Shown: positions 29,198-36,710 of the stretch, in pieces
Numbering within the stretch: the first letter of the stretch is position 1
Layout: the number at the start of each line of letters is the position of its first letter
Assembly (NCBI RefSeq): GCF_022808915.1
Contig: NZ_JAKZFS010000001.1
Span: 558,001 to 622,000 of the forward strand
Length of the DNA stretch: 64,000 bases
From: Fundidesulfovibrio terrae
GTDB taxonomy: Bacteria > Desulfobacterota > Desulfovibrionia > Desulfovibrionales > Desulfovibrionaceae
Reading direction: 5' to 3'
The notes under the pieces: model-generated
Seen by the model: the letters and a program-made list of their open reading frames with translations, nothing else
What the model was told of the DNA's origin: nothing
The model's database searches: none
Position numbers and translations under genes: made by a program

Positions 29198-30237
29198 GAC
29201 CCGGCCTGCGCCGCCTTCACCGGACATGCCTCGCCCTCGGCCACGGACCAGTCGGGCTGGAGCATGCGCCCGGTGAGGCGCTTCCAGAGGAATTGTTCGG
29301 GATCGTAGCCGGCCAGCCTGGAAAGGTCGATCTCGGCCCGGGCGGCCATCTTGTGCCCCCCGGCGCACCCGAAGGCGCCGAACCAGTCCTGGGCCTTGCG
29401 GCCCATGTTGCGCCGCATGCCGTCGGAGCGCATCACCGCCACCAGCTTGTCGTTGTAGATTCCAGCGATGCAGTTCCAGGACAGGCCGTGCACGCGCAGG
29501 AAAAAGTCCGCCAGCACCACCAGCGCGTCCGGGTTTTCCACCGGCCCCACATAGGCGAAGAAGCCCTCGCGCCCGACCGAGCGGGCGCGCTCGAAGGCCC
29601 GTGAGAAATACTTGAGCCACTTGCGGTGGAAATCGGCATGCACGATGCGCCGCAGGAGCAACTTGTCCGCCAGCTTGGAGAGATAGCTGAACGCCTTCAC
29701 GTCCACGTCGGAAAAGTCGCGTTCGAAGGAGCCGGTGTCGGTCTTGATGCCGTAGAGCAGGGCCGTGGCCAGGAATTTTCCCGGCTTGATGCCCAGGTTG
29801 TACAGGTATTCGGTCAAAAGGCTCGAACACGCCCCGTAGTCGGTGCGGATGTCCACGTATTTGGCCCTGGCCGGGTGGGCCGGGTCCAGGGGGTGGTGAT
29901 CCAGGATGATGTCGTAGTCCACCGGGGGGAAATCGGTGCTGTGGTGGGGCTGGGAGTCCACCATGGCGAATCGCTGGCAGCACTTGGCGATGTCCGGTGT
30001 GACGCGGGTCAGGGGGATGCGCAGGGTGCGGATCATGGCCAGGTTGTCGGGGCGGGAGATGTCGTTGACGTGGCCGATCTCGGCCTGGCCGCCGCGCGAG
30101 CGGATGATCTGGCGCAGGGCCATGGACGAGCCCAGCGCGTCCGGGTCGGCGCTTATGAGGATGAGCCATCGCTCATGGGGCGTGATCAGACGCGTCAGGC
30201 CCTCGAGCTTTTCGGTGAGCACCCTGAAAAAAGCCAT
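29194..30237 (-). CDS. DHH/DHHA1 phosphoesterase (NrnA-like)
   Basis: 347 aa. Motif I is LISADPDALGSSMAL, motif II AMVDSQPHHS, motif III IILDHHPLD, and the C-terminal DHHA1 domain has AGGHKMAARAEID. NrnA-type enzymes degrade nanoRNA and pGpG. Motif I lacks the His of the usual HxNPDxD form, so activity or metal set may differ. It overlaps the HD-GYP gene, and the pair could carry cyclic di-GMP through pGpG to GMP. Confidence 0.85.
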   Translation of the reverse strand: MAFFRVLTEKLEGLTRLITPHERWLILISADPDALGSSMALRQIIRSRGGQAEIGHVNDISRPDNLAMIRTLRIPLTRVTPDIAKCCQRFAMVDSQPHHSTDFPPVDYDIILDHHPLDPAHPARAKYVDIRTDYGACSSLLTEYLYNLGIKPGKFLATALLYGIKTDTGSFERDFSDVDVKAFSYLSKLADKLLLRRIVHADFHRKWLKYFSRAFERARSVGREGFFAYVGPVENPDALVVLADFFLRVHGLSWNCIAGIYNDKLVAVMRSDGMRRNMGRKAQDWFGAFGCAGGHKMAARAEIDLSRLAGYDPEQFLWKRLTGRMLQPDWSVAEGEACPVKAAQAGS

Positions 30238-30243
30238 CTCTCC

Positions 30244-30774
30244 TCACTTGAGCGCAATGGGCAGCCCGGCCACCACCAGCCTCACTTCGGAGGCCGCCCG
30301 GGCCAGGCGTTGGTTGAGCGCGCCCTGCGCCCTGGCGAAGCGCCTGGCCAGGGACGTGGGCGCGATGGGGCCCAGGCCCACCTCGCAGCTCACCAGCACA
30401 CACGCCGGGGAGCCCTCGGCCACGAACCCGGAAAGGCTCCCGGCCAGTTCCTCCGCCAGCTCTCCGACCAGTTCATTCGGGCGCTCCGGGGCGCTCTCCA
30501 TGCAGGCGAAGAGCCAGAAGTCCAGGCTGTCCACCAGCACGTTCCGGCCTTTGGCCGCGGCGTCCGCCAGGGCCTCGGGTAGCCTGGGCCCGGGCTCCAG
30601 CACCGGCACGCGCGGGTCGCGGCGCAGGCGGTGCTCCAGGATCTGAAGGCGGAACGCCGCGTCCCGGGCAGCGCCCATGGCCATGACCACGCCGGGGCCG
30701 GGGGCGGCGCGGAAGTACTCGTACGCCAGGTCGGACTTGCCCGACTTCTCGCCGCCCAGAATCAGCCGGATCAT
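30244..30774 (-). CDS. cobU: Adenosylcobinamide kinase/guanylyltransferase CobU
   Basis: 176 aa. P-loop LILGGEKSGKSDLAYE, then VLVDSLDFWLF, SCEVGLGPIAP and the closing VVAGLPIALK, all in the order of CobU. It phosphorylates and guanylates cobinamide in the nucleotide-loop assembly of cobamides. The start overlaps the stop of the cbiR-like gene (ATGA), which supports a joint role in cobamide salvage. Confidence 0.93.
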   Translation of the reverse strand: MIRLILGGEKSGKSDLAYEYFRAAPGPGVVMAMGAARDAAFRLQILEHRLRRDPRVPVLEPGPRLPEALADAAAKGRNVLVDSLDFWLFACMESAPERPNELVGELAEELAGSLSGFVAEGSPACVLVSCEVGLGPIAPTSLARRFARAQGALNQRLARAASEVRLVVAGLPIALK

Positions 30775-31517
30775 TCCGGACGCCTCCAGTCCCGCGTTAG
30801 TTTGGTAAAATTTTCAAGGCAGTCGCGCAAGTCCGATTCGGAAAAAACCTCGAAGAGTATCGGGGTATTCGCCCCGATCAGACCGAGCACCTCAAGGATG
30901 GTCCGGGCCTGGCTGGGGGAGAGCTCCGAGAGCGGCAGGTGCTCGTGGCGCTCGCGCACGATGCCCGGCGCGTAGCAGTGCACCAGTTCCACCCGGCCCG
31001 GCAGGTCCGGCTCGTCCAGGAGCCAGTGCTGGCCGAAGGCCATGAGGTGGCCCACGTCCAGGCACACGGGCAGGTCCAGGTCCTGGATCACGGGCCAGTG
31101 GGCGCGGAGATCCTGGCCGGGTATGTTCTCCACCATGAGCCGCCAGCCCGGGGCGCGGTCGCGCCACAGGGCGGCCACTCCGGCCAGCCGCGCGGGATCT
31201 CCCGGCGGGTGCAGAACGCCGCCCCAGGGGGAGAGCCTGCCCGGGAGCTCCATGAGGCGGGAGATGATGTCCCAGACCGTCTCGGGGCCGTCGTCCCAGG
31301 GCAGGTCCACGGGCAGGTGCACGTGGGATTCGAGGTGGTCCGGGGCGGCGAAGTCGGCCGGGGTGTAGGCCAGCGACGCGGCGCTCTGGTAGAAGAGCAG
31401 GGCCACCTGCCGGATGGGCAGTTTCCACGCTCCAATGCGCCGGAGGTTTTCCGGCAAAGTCTTTGGCCAGAGCCAGCTGGTGGTCGCCAGGGGCCAGCTG
31501 GGCGGGGTCTTGTTCAT
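30771..31517 (-). CDS. cbiR: CbiR-like cobamide-remodelling hydrolase (AP-endonuclease-2 type barrel)
   Basis: 248 aa. Opens with ATTSWLWPKTLPENLRRI; SHVHLPVDLPWD, MVENIPGQDL, VCLDVGHLMAFG and ELVHCYAPG are metal-ligand regions of the sugar-phosphate isomerase/AP endonuclease 2 fold. CbiR, described in Akkermansia, removes the lower ligand part of incoming cobamides so they can be rebuilt; I assign it from overall pattern plus its 4-bp overlap with cobU. A generic isomerase-fold protein is the alternative. Confidence 0.65.
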   Translation of the reverse strand: MNKTPPSWPLATTSWLWPKTLPENLRRIGAWKLPIRQVALLFYQSAASLAYTPADFAAPDHLESHVHLPVDLPWDDGPETVWDIISRLMELPGRLSPWGGVLHPPGDPARLAGVAALWRDRAPGWRLMVENIPGQDLRAHWPVIQDLDLPVCLDVGHLMAFGQHWLLDEPDLPGRVELVHCYAPGIVRERHEHLPLSELSPSQARTILEVLGLIGANTPILFEVFSESDLRDCLENFTKLTRDWRRPE

Positions 31518-31633
31518 TGATTCACTTGCACGGGAAAGTTACATTTGGTAGACAGCCGGTGGCTCGCGGCGCAGGCTTCTTCTGTCAAAAAAGCGCCCCG
31601 GGCGGAAGCGTTTTCCAGCGGAGGTGTTAGCTC

Positions 31634-31777
31634 GTGACGCGCTTTCGAAATGCCTTTCACCATGTGTTCAATCCCCTTCACGTGTATTGCCGCCTGAAGG
31701 ACATGGGGCTCTCCGCCCCCGTGGCCAAGAAGATGTGTAAAGCCTACGAGCGGTTCGTCTTCCGGCTGCTGCCGTAA
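31634..31777 (+). CDS. 47-aa basic protein, hypothetical
   Basis: GTG start with GGAGGT 8 bp upstream. The product begins VTRFRNAFHHVFNPLHVYCR and continues LKDMGLSAPVAKKMCKAYE to end in RLLP. It is basic, contains two Cys, and has codon use like the chromosome (GC-rich third positions). No family is recognised. Divergent from the cbiR-like operon. The ribosome site and composition support it. Confidence 0.55.
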   Translation: MTRFRNAFHHVFNPLHVYCRLKDMGLSAPVAKKMCKAYERFVFRLLP

Positions 31778-31892
31778 CACGTACCCCTTCTCAAGAAGGG
31801 CCTTCGCCCTTCCCCGGATTTCTGCCCCCCTTTGAATTCCCCTGATGTGATGGTTGATGGACCGTCGCGGCTGCGCCGTGGTGCGCCGGGCT

Positions 31893-31970
31893 GCGGCCGG
31901 GATCGTAGGTGGAGATCCGGTCGTACTGCTTGCCGGAACCGGTGTCCTTGGAGATGGAGCGGTCCAGATC
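31893..31970 (-). pseudogene. Fragment of a second SU10-type capsid gene
   Basis: On the minus strand this translates to LDRSISKDTGSGKQYDRIST followed by YDPGR. It aligns with IDRYIAKDTDTGNSYDRVYV of the intact capsid protein 1.7 kb away, with 14 of 26 residues identical by hand count including YDP-x-R. The flanking sequence no longer encodes the rest and no start or complete domain is present. A remnant of a duplicated or older capsid gene. Confidence 0.7.
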
Positions 31971-32037
31971 CGATGCGGCGAGGGGGGGATCAGATTTCCA
32001 ACTTGTTCGGGAGGATGCTCCGCCATTCACCAGGTGT

Positions 32038-32066
32038 TTGACATATCGTATTTACTATTTTATAGC
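32038..32066 (+). promoter_or_regulatory. Strong sigma-70-like promoter
   Basis: TTGACA, 17-bp spacer, TATAGC, in AT-rich sequence. It points toward the AT-rich stretch ending at the hairpin near 32456 and would give a transcript of about 400 nt. Best promoter match I found in the island. Confidence 0.55.
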
Positions 32067-32246
32067 GTTAACTGGTTTGTGGATGTGCGCGAGTGGATGG
32101 GGCGAAGAGTAGTATTGGCTATGATGACTGGCGAGGGGGGGGGGCTGTGCTGAAGATAATATCTTTTGAGCTTTGTAAGATAGTCGTCAGTTGTTTGTTG
32201 GGGTATGGGCTCATTTTTTTGTACAAAAGATTGATGGTTGGATAGT

Positions 32247-32381
32247 ATGGTTGCAGAAGATCAAGCCAAGCTGGCGAAGAAAATAGCAAGGGAAATTTAT
32301 TCTGGAGCTATTGGGGTTGCCATTTTGTATTTTTTGTATGGAAAATATTACGGAGGAGGATGCTGGCTGTGGGCTCAGTAG
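32247..32381 (+). CDS. Possible 44-aa small membrane peptide
   Basis: ATG at 32247; an N-terminal charged helix (VAEDQAKLAKKIAREI) is followed by a hydrophobic stretch (GAIGVAILYFLYGKYY) and GGGCWLWAQ. It resembles small phage or toxin-type membrane peptides in layout only. There is no clear ribosome site, so it is a weak call. It lies inside the putative 400-nt transcript. Confidence 0.3.
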   Translation: MVAEDQAKLAKKIAREIYSGAIGVAILYFLYGKYYGGGCWLWAQ

Positions 32382-32455
32382 CTCCTTGTTTACGACATAT
32401 TCTTGATGTGTTGTGGTATAGTGCTCAGTTTGTTTTTTTCTATTATGTGGTCGTT

Positions 32456-32504
32456 GGACTGTGCGGCAGTTGAGCCGCACAGTCCGCTGGATTATTTTTT
32501 CTTT
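32456..32504 (+). terminator. Hairpin terminator, 12-bp stem
   Basis: Stem GGACTGTGCGGC / GCCGCACAGTCC with a 6-nt loop, then GCTGG and a T-rich tract. It would end the + strand transcript from 32038 and, from the other side, the capsid operon whose last gene stops at 32492. Confidence 0.6.
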
Positions 32505-33037
32505 AAATCATAACCAATAGTCGGGTCGGTCAACTTTAAGATGTTTTCTGTGGCTGTGTGACCTCCTCCATAACCTTTCAGGGCCGCCCACCCTGCCGCG
32601 GGAGCAGTGACAATTCCGTCATAGGCGGCCAGCCCGGCGGCAGTCCCGCTTATTGCGCCACCTGCAACTGCCAAACCTTTTTTTTCGTCTGGCGTAAGTT
32701 TTCGAAACTCCATGCGTTCGTCTTGCATGGGAAGCCAGTGCTTATAGTCCGGGTTGGGATTTGATGGGTCATATTCAACGACCCCTCCCGGCGTCTGGTC
32801 CGTGTAAACCGGGCCAAATTGTTCTTGCCGCTTCTTTGCGTTCTCCCAAGCCCGATCTTCATCCAGTTTGGCTGCCGTCACCGGATCAAGCCGCGTCATT
32901 TCACCCCCTTGGGGGTTGTACATGTACGTGCCTCCATCACGGTATTCGTATTGGGTGCCGTTGCTGTCGAAGAAGTTCTTCTCGTCCTTGAGCCACGAGT
33001 AGTCCGAAAAGCTGGGGTCGTCGATGCGTTCGCTCAT
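32492..33037 (-). CDS. Capsid-operon protein with MSER/DYxW N-terminal motif
   Basis: 181 aa, unrecognised. The N-terminus MSERIDDPSFSDYSWLKDEK shares MSER, F-x-DY-x-W, D-x-KN-x-F with the protein at 36711-37277. A hydrophilic middle leads to a hydrophobic Gly/Ala-rich segment (LAVAGGAISGTAAGLAAYDG) that could enter a membrane. Good AAGGAGG site. Last gene of the capsid operon, 12 bp after the previous one. A minor virion or ejected protein is one possibility, unproven. Confidence 0.7.
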   Translation of the reverse strand: MSERIDDPSFSDYSWLKDEKNFFDSNGTQYEYRDGGTYMYNPQGGEMTRLDPVTAAKLDEDRAWENAKKRQEQFGPVYTDQTPGGVVEYDPSNPNPDYKHWLPMQDERMEFRKLTPDEKKGLAVAGGAISGTAAGLAAYDGIVTAPAAGWAALKGYGGGHTATENILKLTDPTIGYDLKKK

Positions 33038-33049
33038 GGTGCTCCTCCT

Positions 33050-33433
33050 TTAGAGCTTCTCGTTAGAAGTTGATTCCACAGTCCCGTCCGCCTTCCCGCT
33101 CCCCGCATCGGCGCTCGCGCCGCAGGAGACGATCTTGCTTCCGGTAGCCAGGGTGTTGTTGGCCGTGTCGTCGCAGGCCTTGAATTCGGGTCTGGTCCTG
33201 AGCAGCCAGTCCAGCTGGTCCCGGTCCATGTTCATGGCGTGGACGTCCTCCTCAAAATCCCCGCGCGGCATGTAGACCGGGATCACGGCCTCGATGCGGC
33301 AGTCCTTGAAGAAGCCGCGCTGGTCCTCGGGCAGGCTCCTCAGAAATTTGTTCAGCGCCAGGATGGACAGGTTGTCCTGGGTGGCGGTGGCGCGCAGCTC
33401 CTCGCCGGTGAGCGTTATGCGATGCTCGATCAT
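33050..33433 (-). CDS. Capsid-operon protein, unknown
   Basis: 127 aa, acidic, with no recognised domain: MIEHRITLTGEELRATATQD, then a helical middle (LALNKFLRSLPEDQRGFF) and a low-complexity Ser/Gly/Asp tail. Strong CAGGAGG site. Encoded between the capsid protein and the MSER protein; it follows a GC-rich hairpin that could reduce its expression relative to the capsid. Confidence 0.7.
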   Translation of the reverse strand: MIEHRITLTGEELRATATQDNLSILALNKFLRSLPEDQRGFFKDCRIEAVIPVYMPRGDFEEDVHAMNMDRDQLDWLLRTRPEFKACDDTANNTLATGSKIVSCGASADAGSGKADGTVESTSNEKL

Positions 33434-33448
33434 CGTTCCTCCTGGAAA

Positions 33449-33472
33449 GGGGCGGGCCTTGCGGCCCGCCCC
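33449..33472 (-). terminator. Intercistronic hairpin after the capsid gene
   Basis: Perfect 10-bp stem GGGGCGGGCC / GGCCCGCCCC with a 4-nt loop, 19 bp past the capsid stop, followed on the minus strand only by a short CCTTTCC. Likely an attenuator or mRNA 3'-end stabiliser rather than a full terminator. Confidence 0.55.
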
Positions 33473-33490
33473 TGTTTGGTCAGTTGTCCG

Positions 33491-34447
33491 CTAGTCGGTC
33501 GCGCACTTCTTGCACTTGGCGGCGGACTTCTCGTTGTGCATGACGAAGGTGGCCTCCACGATGGACTGGCACTTCACGGAGTCGCCGGTCTGGGCCAGGT
33601 CCACGCACTTGAAGGGCCGCAGGAACGCCATGGAGCAGCGGCTGGGGTCGTAGACGTAGACCCGGTCGTAGGAGTTGCCGGTGTCGGTGTCCTTGGCGAT
33701 GTAGCGGTCGATGGTGACCTTCATGCGCCCGAAGGGGGTCTCCAGCACCATGACGGCCATGACTAAGGTCTGCTCGGAGGCGTTGGTGTTGACGGTGATG
33801 CGCCCGGCCTGGTTCCAGTTGGCGATCTTGCGGGCCTGCACCGGGCCCACCAGGATCACCGAGGGCTCGCCGCCCGCCTCGTAGCAGGCCTGGGACATGG
33901 CCAGCAGGTCGGCCTCGGAGAAGTCGTTGCCGGAAGCGTAGGCGGCGTAGGACTTGTCGTTGGTGGTGACGAAGCCCTCCAGGCCCTTCATCTGGCGGGC
34001 GGTGCCGGCGTCTCCGGCGTTGGCCGTGGCGTTGTTCAGGGCGGCGTATTCGAGCTCCGTGTTCAGGTACTTGAAGCTCTTGTCCATCTCGTACTGCTTG
34101 ACGCGCGAACGGCCCAGCGGGGTCACGGCGTCCAGGGTGCCGGAGATCTTGAAGGTGTCCTCCAGGATCTGGCAGTAGTTGGACAGGCGCACCGGGGCGG
34201 TGCGGGCCTGGGCCACGGCGTCCGCGCCCTCGATGGCTTTATTGGCGCCGGTGGGGGTCTTCAGTTCGTCCTCGAGCCATTCGTGCAGCACGTTCTTGGC
34301 CTTGAGGGTCTTGATGGAGGAGATGAAGGGCGTCTTGTGGGGAGTGACCGTCTGAATCATGTTCTCCACGTCGACGAAGATGGAGTCCTTCATCTCGCGC
34401 ACTCCGGCGCCGGAATTGGAATAGTAGGACGTAAGGGAATCGGCCAT
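33491..34447 (-). CDS. Major capsid protein, SU10/DUF5309 family
   Basis: 318 aa. Family features in order: SDIxxN-like start ENMIQTVTPHKTPFISSI, AKNVLHEWLEDEL, AIEGADAV, VRLSNYCQILEDTFKISGT, LNTELEYAALNN, GGEPSVILVGPVQARKI, YDPSRCSMAFLRPF, LAQTGDSVKCQ and MHNEKSA. This is the HK97-fold capsid protein of SU10-like phages and many prophages. Length is complete. The C-terminus carries CKKCATD, an extra Cys pair. AGGAGG precedes the ATG. Preceded by a candidate scaffold gene, but no portal, protease or terminase is nearby. Confidence 0.9.
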   Translation of the reverse strand: MADSLTSYYSNSGAGVREMKDSIFVDVENMIQTVTPHKTPFISSIKTLKAKNVLHEWLEDELKTPTGANKAIEGADAVAQARTAPVRLSNYCQILEDTFKISGTLDAVTPLGRSRVKQYEMDKSFKYLNTELEYAALNNATANAGDAGTARQMKGLEGFVTTNDKSYAAYASGNDFSEADLLAMSQACYEAGGEPSVILVGPVQARKIANWNQAGRITVNTNASEQTLVMAVMVLETPFGRMKVTIDRYIAKDTDTGNSYDRVYVYDPSRCSMAFLRPFKCVDLAQTGDSVKCQSIVEATFVMHNEKSAAKCKKCATD

Positions 34448-34477
34448 TGCGAGGAATCCTCCTTTCGCAGGTTGGGG

Positions 34478-35398
34478 TTAGCGGGGGGAGCTGTCGCCCA
34501 TGGACAGCTCGATGTAGCGCAGCAGGTCGCCCTCGCGGGCCTGACCGGCCTTGCAGCGCGCCTTGAGCGCGGCCAGTTCGGCCGCGCGGGTCGCGCCGGG
34601 CAGGCGGTCGTCCAGGATGCCCGCGGATTCCAGGGCGGGGGGGCTCATGCGCCCGGCCACGGCCTGCCTGATGCGAGCGCGTGGATCAGCGTTGCCGGGC
34701 TGGGGCATGGGCTGGGAAATGGGAGCGGTGCCTCTGAGGTCGCGCTCAACGGAGGCGCGCAGGTGGGTGTACAGGTCCAGGAACGCGCCAGGTGTGCGCT
34801 CGACGGCTTCAAAGAAAGGCCTCTGAACCTTGGCGGGTAAAGACCGTACATACCCTTCAAGTCGCCTGAGCACATAGCCGAACAACGGATCGTTGGACTG
34901 GAGCACGGCCAGCATGGCCTGGTTGTTGACCAGCTTGCGCTGGGCGCGGCGCTGCTGCGCGGCCTGCATCATCTGCTTGCGCTGGGCCATCATGTTCTGC
35001 CACTGCATGCGGCCCATGGGGTCCATGGGGGGCGGGCCCATGGGGGCGTCGGGGATGCCGTCGCCGTCCACGTCGATGCCCTCCAGGTGTTCGATCATGC
35101 CCGGGCGGGCCTTGAGGCTCGCCAGGATGGCCTGCAGGGGCACCTGCGACGGGGCGGGCTGGCCGGGCTGGGGCATGGCTGAACCGGGGGCGTATCCGGT
35201 TCCGGCCTGAGGTTGGGGCGTTCCCTGGGCCATGGCGCGGCGGCGCAGGATCTCCTCGTCGGGGAGGTCGGATTCGCCGGGCGCGAAACCGGCGAGGTGC
35301 TCGAGGTAGCGCTTGTACCTCAGTTCGTTGGCGGCCTGCTGGTCGACCGCCCCGGCGGCGGCGTAACCGGCGGGTCCGGCGGTGGTGGGATAAGGCAT
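34478..35398 (-). CDS. Capsid-associated protein, possible scaffold
   Basis: 306 aa. The N-terminal half is rich in Pro, Gln, Ala and Met; IDVDGDGIPDAP resembles a calcium-binding DxDxDG loop. A long Gln/Arg/Met helix (MMAQRKQMMQAAQQRRAQRK) follows, then a helical C-terminal domain. The highly helical, Gln-rich character and location directly before the capsid gene fit a scaffolding or head-completion protein. First gene of the operon, about 55 nt after the predicted start site. Not matched to a named family. Confidence 0.65.
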   Translation of the reverse strand: MPYPTTAGPAGYAAAGAVDQQAANELRYKRYLEHLAGFAPGESDLPDEEILRRRAMAQGTPQPQAGTGYAPGSAMPQPGQPAPSQVPLQAILASLKARPGMIEHLEGIDVDGDGIPDAPMGPPPMDPMGRMQWQNMMAQRKQMMQAAQQRRAQRKLVNNQAMLAVLQSNDPLFGYVLRRLEGYVRSLPAKVQRPFFEAVERTPGAFLDLYTHLRASVERDLRGTAPISQPMPQPGNADPRARIRQAVAGRMSPPALESAGILDDRLPGATRAAELAALKARCKAGQAREGDLLRYIELSMGDSSPR

Positions 35399-35458
35399 TC
35401 GGGGTTCCTCCTTGAGAGGTGGTTATTTTCCTTGGCTTCCCGCGCCAAGGTTCCCCGA

Positions 35459-35507
35459 ATTCTATGCAGGCGGGTTTTTATTTCACCCCACATAGCGGTA
35501 TGTGGGG
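35459..35507 (-). promoter_or_regulatory. Operator and promoter of the capsid operon
   Basis: Perfect inverted repeat CCCCACATA-N4-TATGTGGGG (35486-35507). On the minus strand a -10-like TAGAAT (35459-35464) begins 26 nt from the inner edge of the repeat's proximal GGGG arm. The repeat would be centred near -44, the place for an activator acting at the -35; no good -35 hexamer is present (GGTGAA), which fits activator dependence. Confidence 0.6.
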
Positions 35508-35519
35508 AGAAAGTTGAAA
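35482..35519. repeat. Direct repeat copy A (about 38 bp)
   Basis: Carries the operator plus flanks, from TTCACCCC through a GAAAAAA tract. The copy at 37379-37416 has the same orientation and differs at 3 positions by hand count. The intervening 1.9 kb includes a low-GC gene and the 37.3-kb N-motif gene. Confidence 0.8.
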
Positions 35520-35668
35520 AAAATTGAGGAGAGGAGAGGGGGCAGGACAAGACGACTTTCTCGAATCAGGGAAACGACATCTTGTTTTAATATTTGTTGC
35601 GCTATATCAGGTCCGCATGGAGCAATCGTGGATAGCGCCCAAAACCGTTCGATCCCTAGGAGTAGTGA

Positions 35669-36655
35669 GTGCTAAAGAAGGTTTTGATATTCATCGTCGG
35701 CTTTTCCCTGTCGGTGCTGCCGGTCGCCACAGCGTCCGAGCGGGACGATCTGATATCAGTTCGAAAGTATTGCAAGGATTTTATTGGAAAAACGACACGG
35801 GATCTTCAGTCTGTTTTTGACGTATGGAATAAAACTGCAAACAGAGCTGTTGTAATGCCAGATAATAGCGCTGAAGCGTTTGCTATTAATGATATATCCG
35901 TTGATGTTTTGACGCTGAGAGCATTCATCGAGTTGGCGCAAGATGTTTTGTTGGCCTCTGGTGTCGAGATGGGCATCGCTCTCGATCTTGGCAAGAAGCC
36001 TGTCATATATGGCGATGCCTTAAAACGATTCCCAGGGGCTATCCCCGTGCTCGCAGACAGAATAATTTCCGGGTATGGCTCCTTGCCCTCGCAAGAGTTG
36101 AAGGCGGCAGGAAAAGAGATGGCTCCATATCTTAAAAACCTGGTTGCGGCTTTTGATGGTTGGCCGGGATCGTATTTGCGAGAACATATTGGCGATGAGC
36201 CTTATGGGAAGGGGGAGCTCTCAAAAGGAATGGTTGAATTGGCGACACGTGTAGATAATGTTAATGATGCATCGGTGAAATATTTCAAAGACATGGAGCG
36301 TGCTGAAAAAGTGGCCATGAAAAATGGCATGGATTATATTTATCTGTTTCGGCAGACACAAAGGAGCATCACTTCGCTGTCGATACTTGTTCCGGATGTA
36401 TACATGCTGTTGGTTGTTGGGGAGAGGCTTCAGGCTGTTGGATCACAAAAAAACTTGTCAAAAAATGACAACGAATTGATCATATATTATTTGCGGGGGA
36501 GAATGGCGCGGTACAAAGAGGTGCTTGATCTTCTTGATAAACAGTGCGCTGTTCTGTGGCCAGATGAAAAAGCTCCATGTACTGTCATGGTGGATCAGTT
36601 TAAGGAGATGTACATGCAATTCGAAGCAAATGCCTTGCCGCTAGGTATTCAGTAG
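35669..36655 (+). CDS. Low-GC secreted protein, unknown
   Basis: About 328 aa, GTG start. The N-terminus (LKKVLIFIVGFSLSVLPVATAS) is a signal peptide; the mature protein is helical, with no recognised domain or catalytic motif. Third codon positions are rich in A and T, unlike every neighbour, so it was probably acquired. It lies divergently next to the capsid operon operator. A 15-bp hairpin follows its stop. Confidence 0.7.
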   Translation: MLKKVLIFIVGFSLSVLPVATASERDDLISVRKYCKDFIGKTTRDLQSVFDVWNKTANRAVVMPDNSAEAFAINDISVDVLTLRAFIELAQDVLLASGVEMGIALDLGKKPVIYGDALKRFPGAIPVLADRIISGYGSLPSQELKAAGKEMAPYLKNLVAAFDGWPGSYLREHIGDEPYGKGELSKGMVELATRVDNVNDASVKYFKDMERAEKVAMKNGMDYIYLFRQTQRSITSLSILVPDVYMLLVVGERLQAVGSQKNLSKNDNELIIYYLRGRMARYKEVLDLLDKQCAVLWPDEKAPCTVMVDQFKEMYMQFEANALPLGIQ

Positions 36656-36660
36656 CGTGA

Positions 36661-36697
36661 TGGCGCTTGCTGCACCTCGCTTGTGCAGCAAGCGCCA
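36661..36697. terminator. Convergent hairpin, 15-bp perfect stem
   Basis: TGGCGCTTGCTGCAC / GTGCAGCAAGCGCCA with a 7-nt loop between two convergent stop codons. There is no strong T run on either side, but position and stem strength support termination in both directions. Confidence 0.65.
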
Positions 36698-36710
36698 TCG
36701 CATGGTTCAT

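Larger units (their letters stand above)
31778..32491. other. 714-bp region without a firmly supported gene
   Basis: The left part (to about 32030) is GC-rich and includes the capsid gene remnant. The right part (32040-32455) is sharply AT-richer and includes a strong sigma-70-like promoter, a run of ten G (32135-32144), a possible 44-codon ORF and a hairpin. The composition break suggests recombination within the island. Confidence 0.6.
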
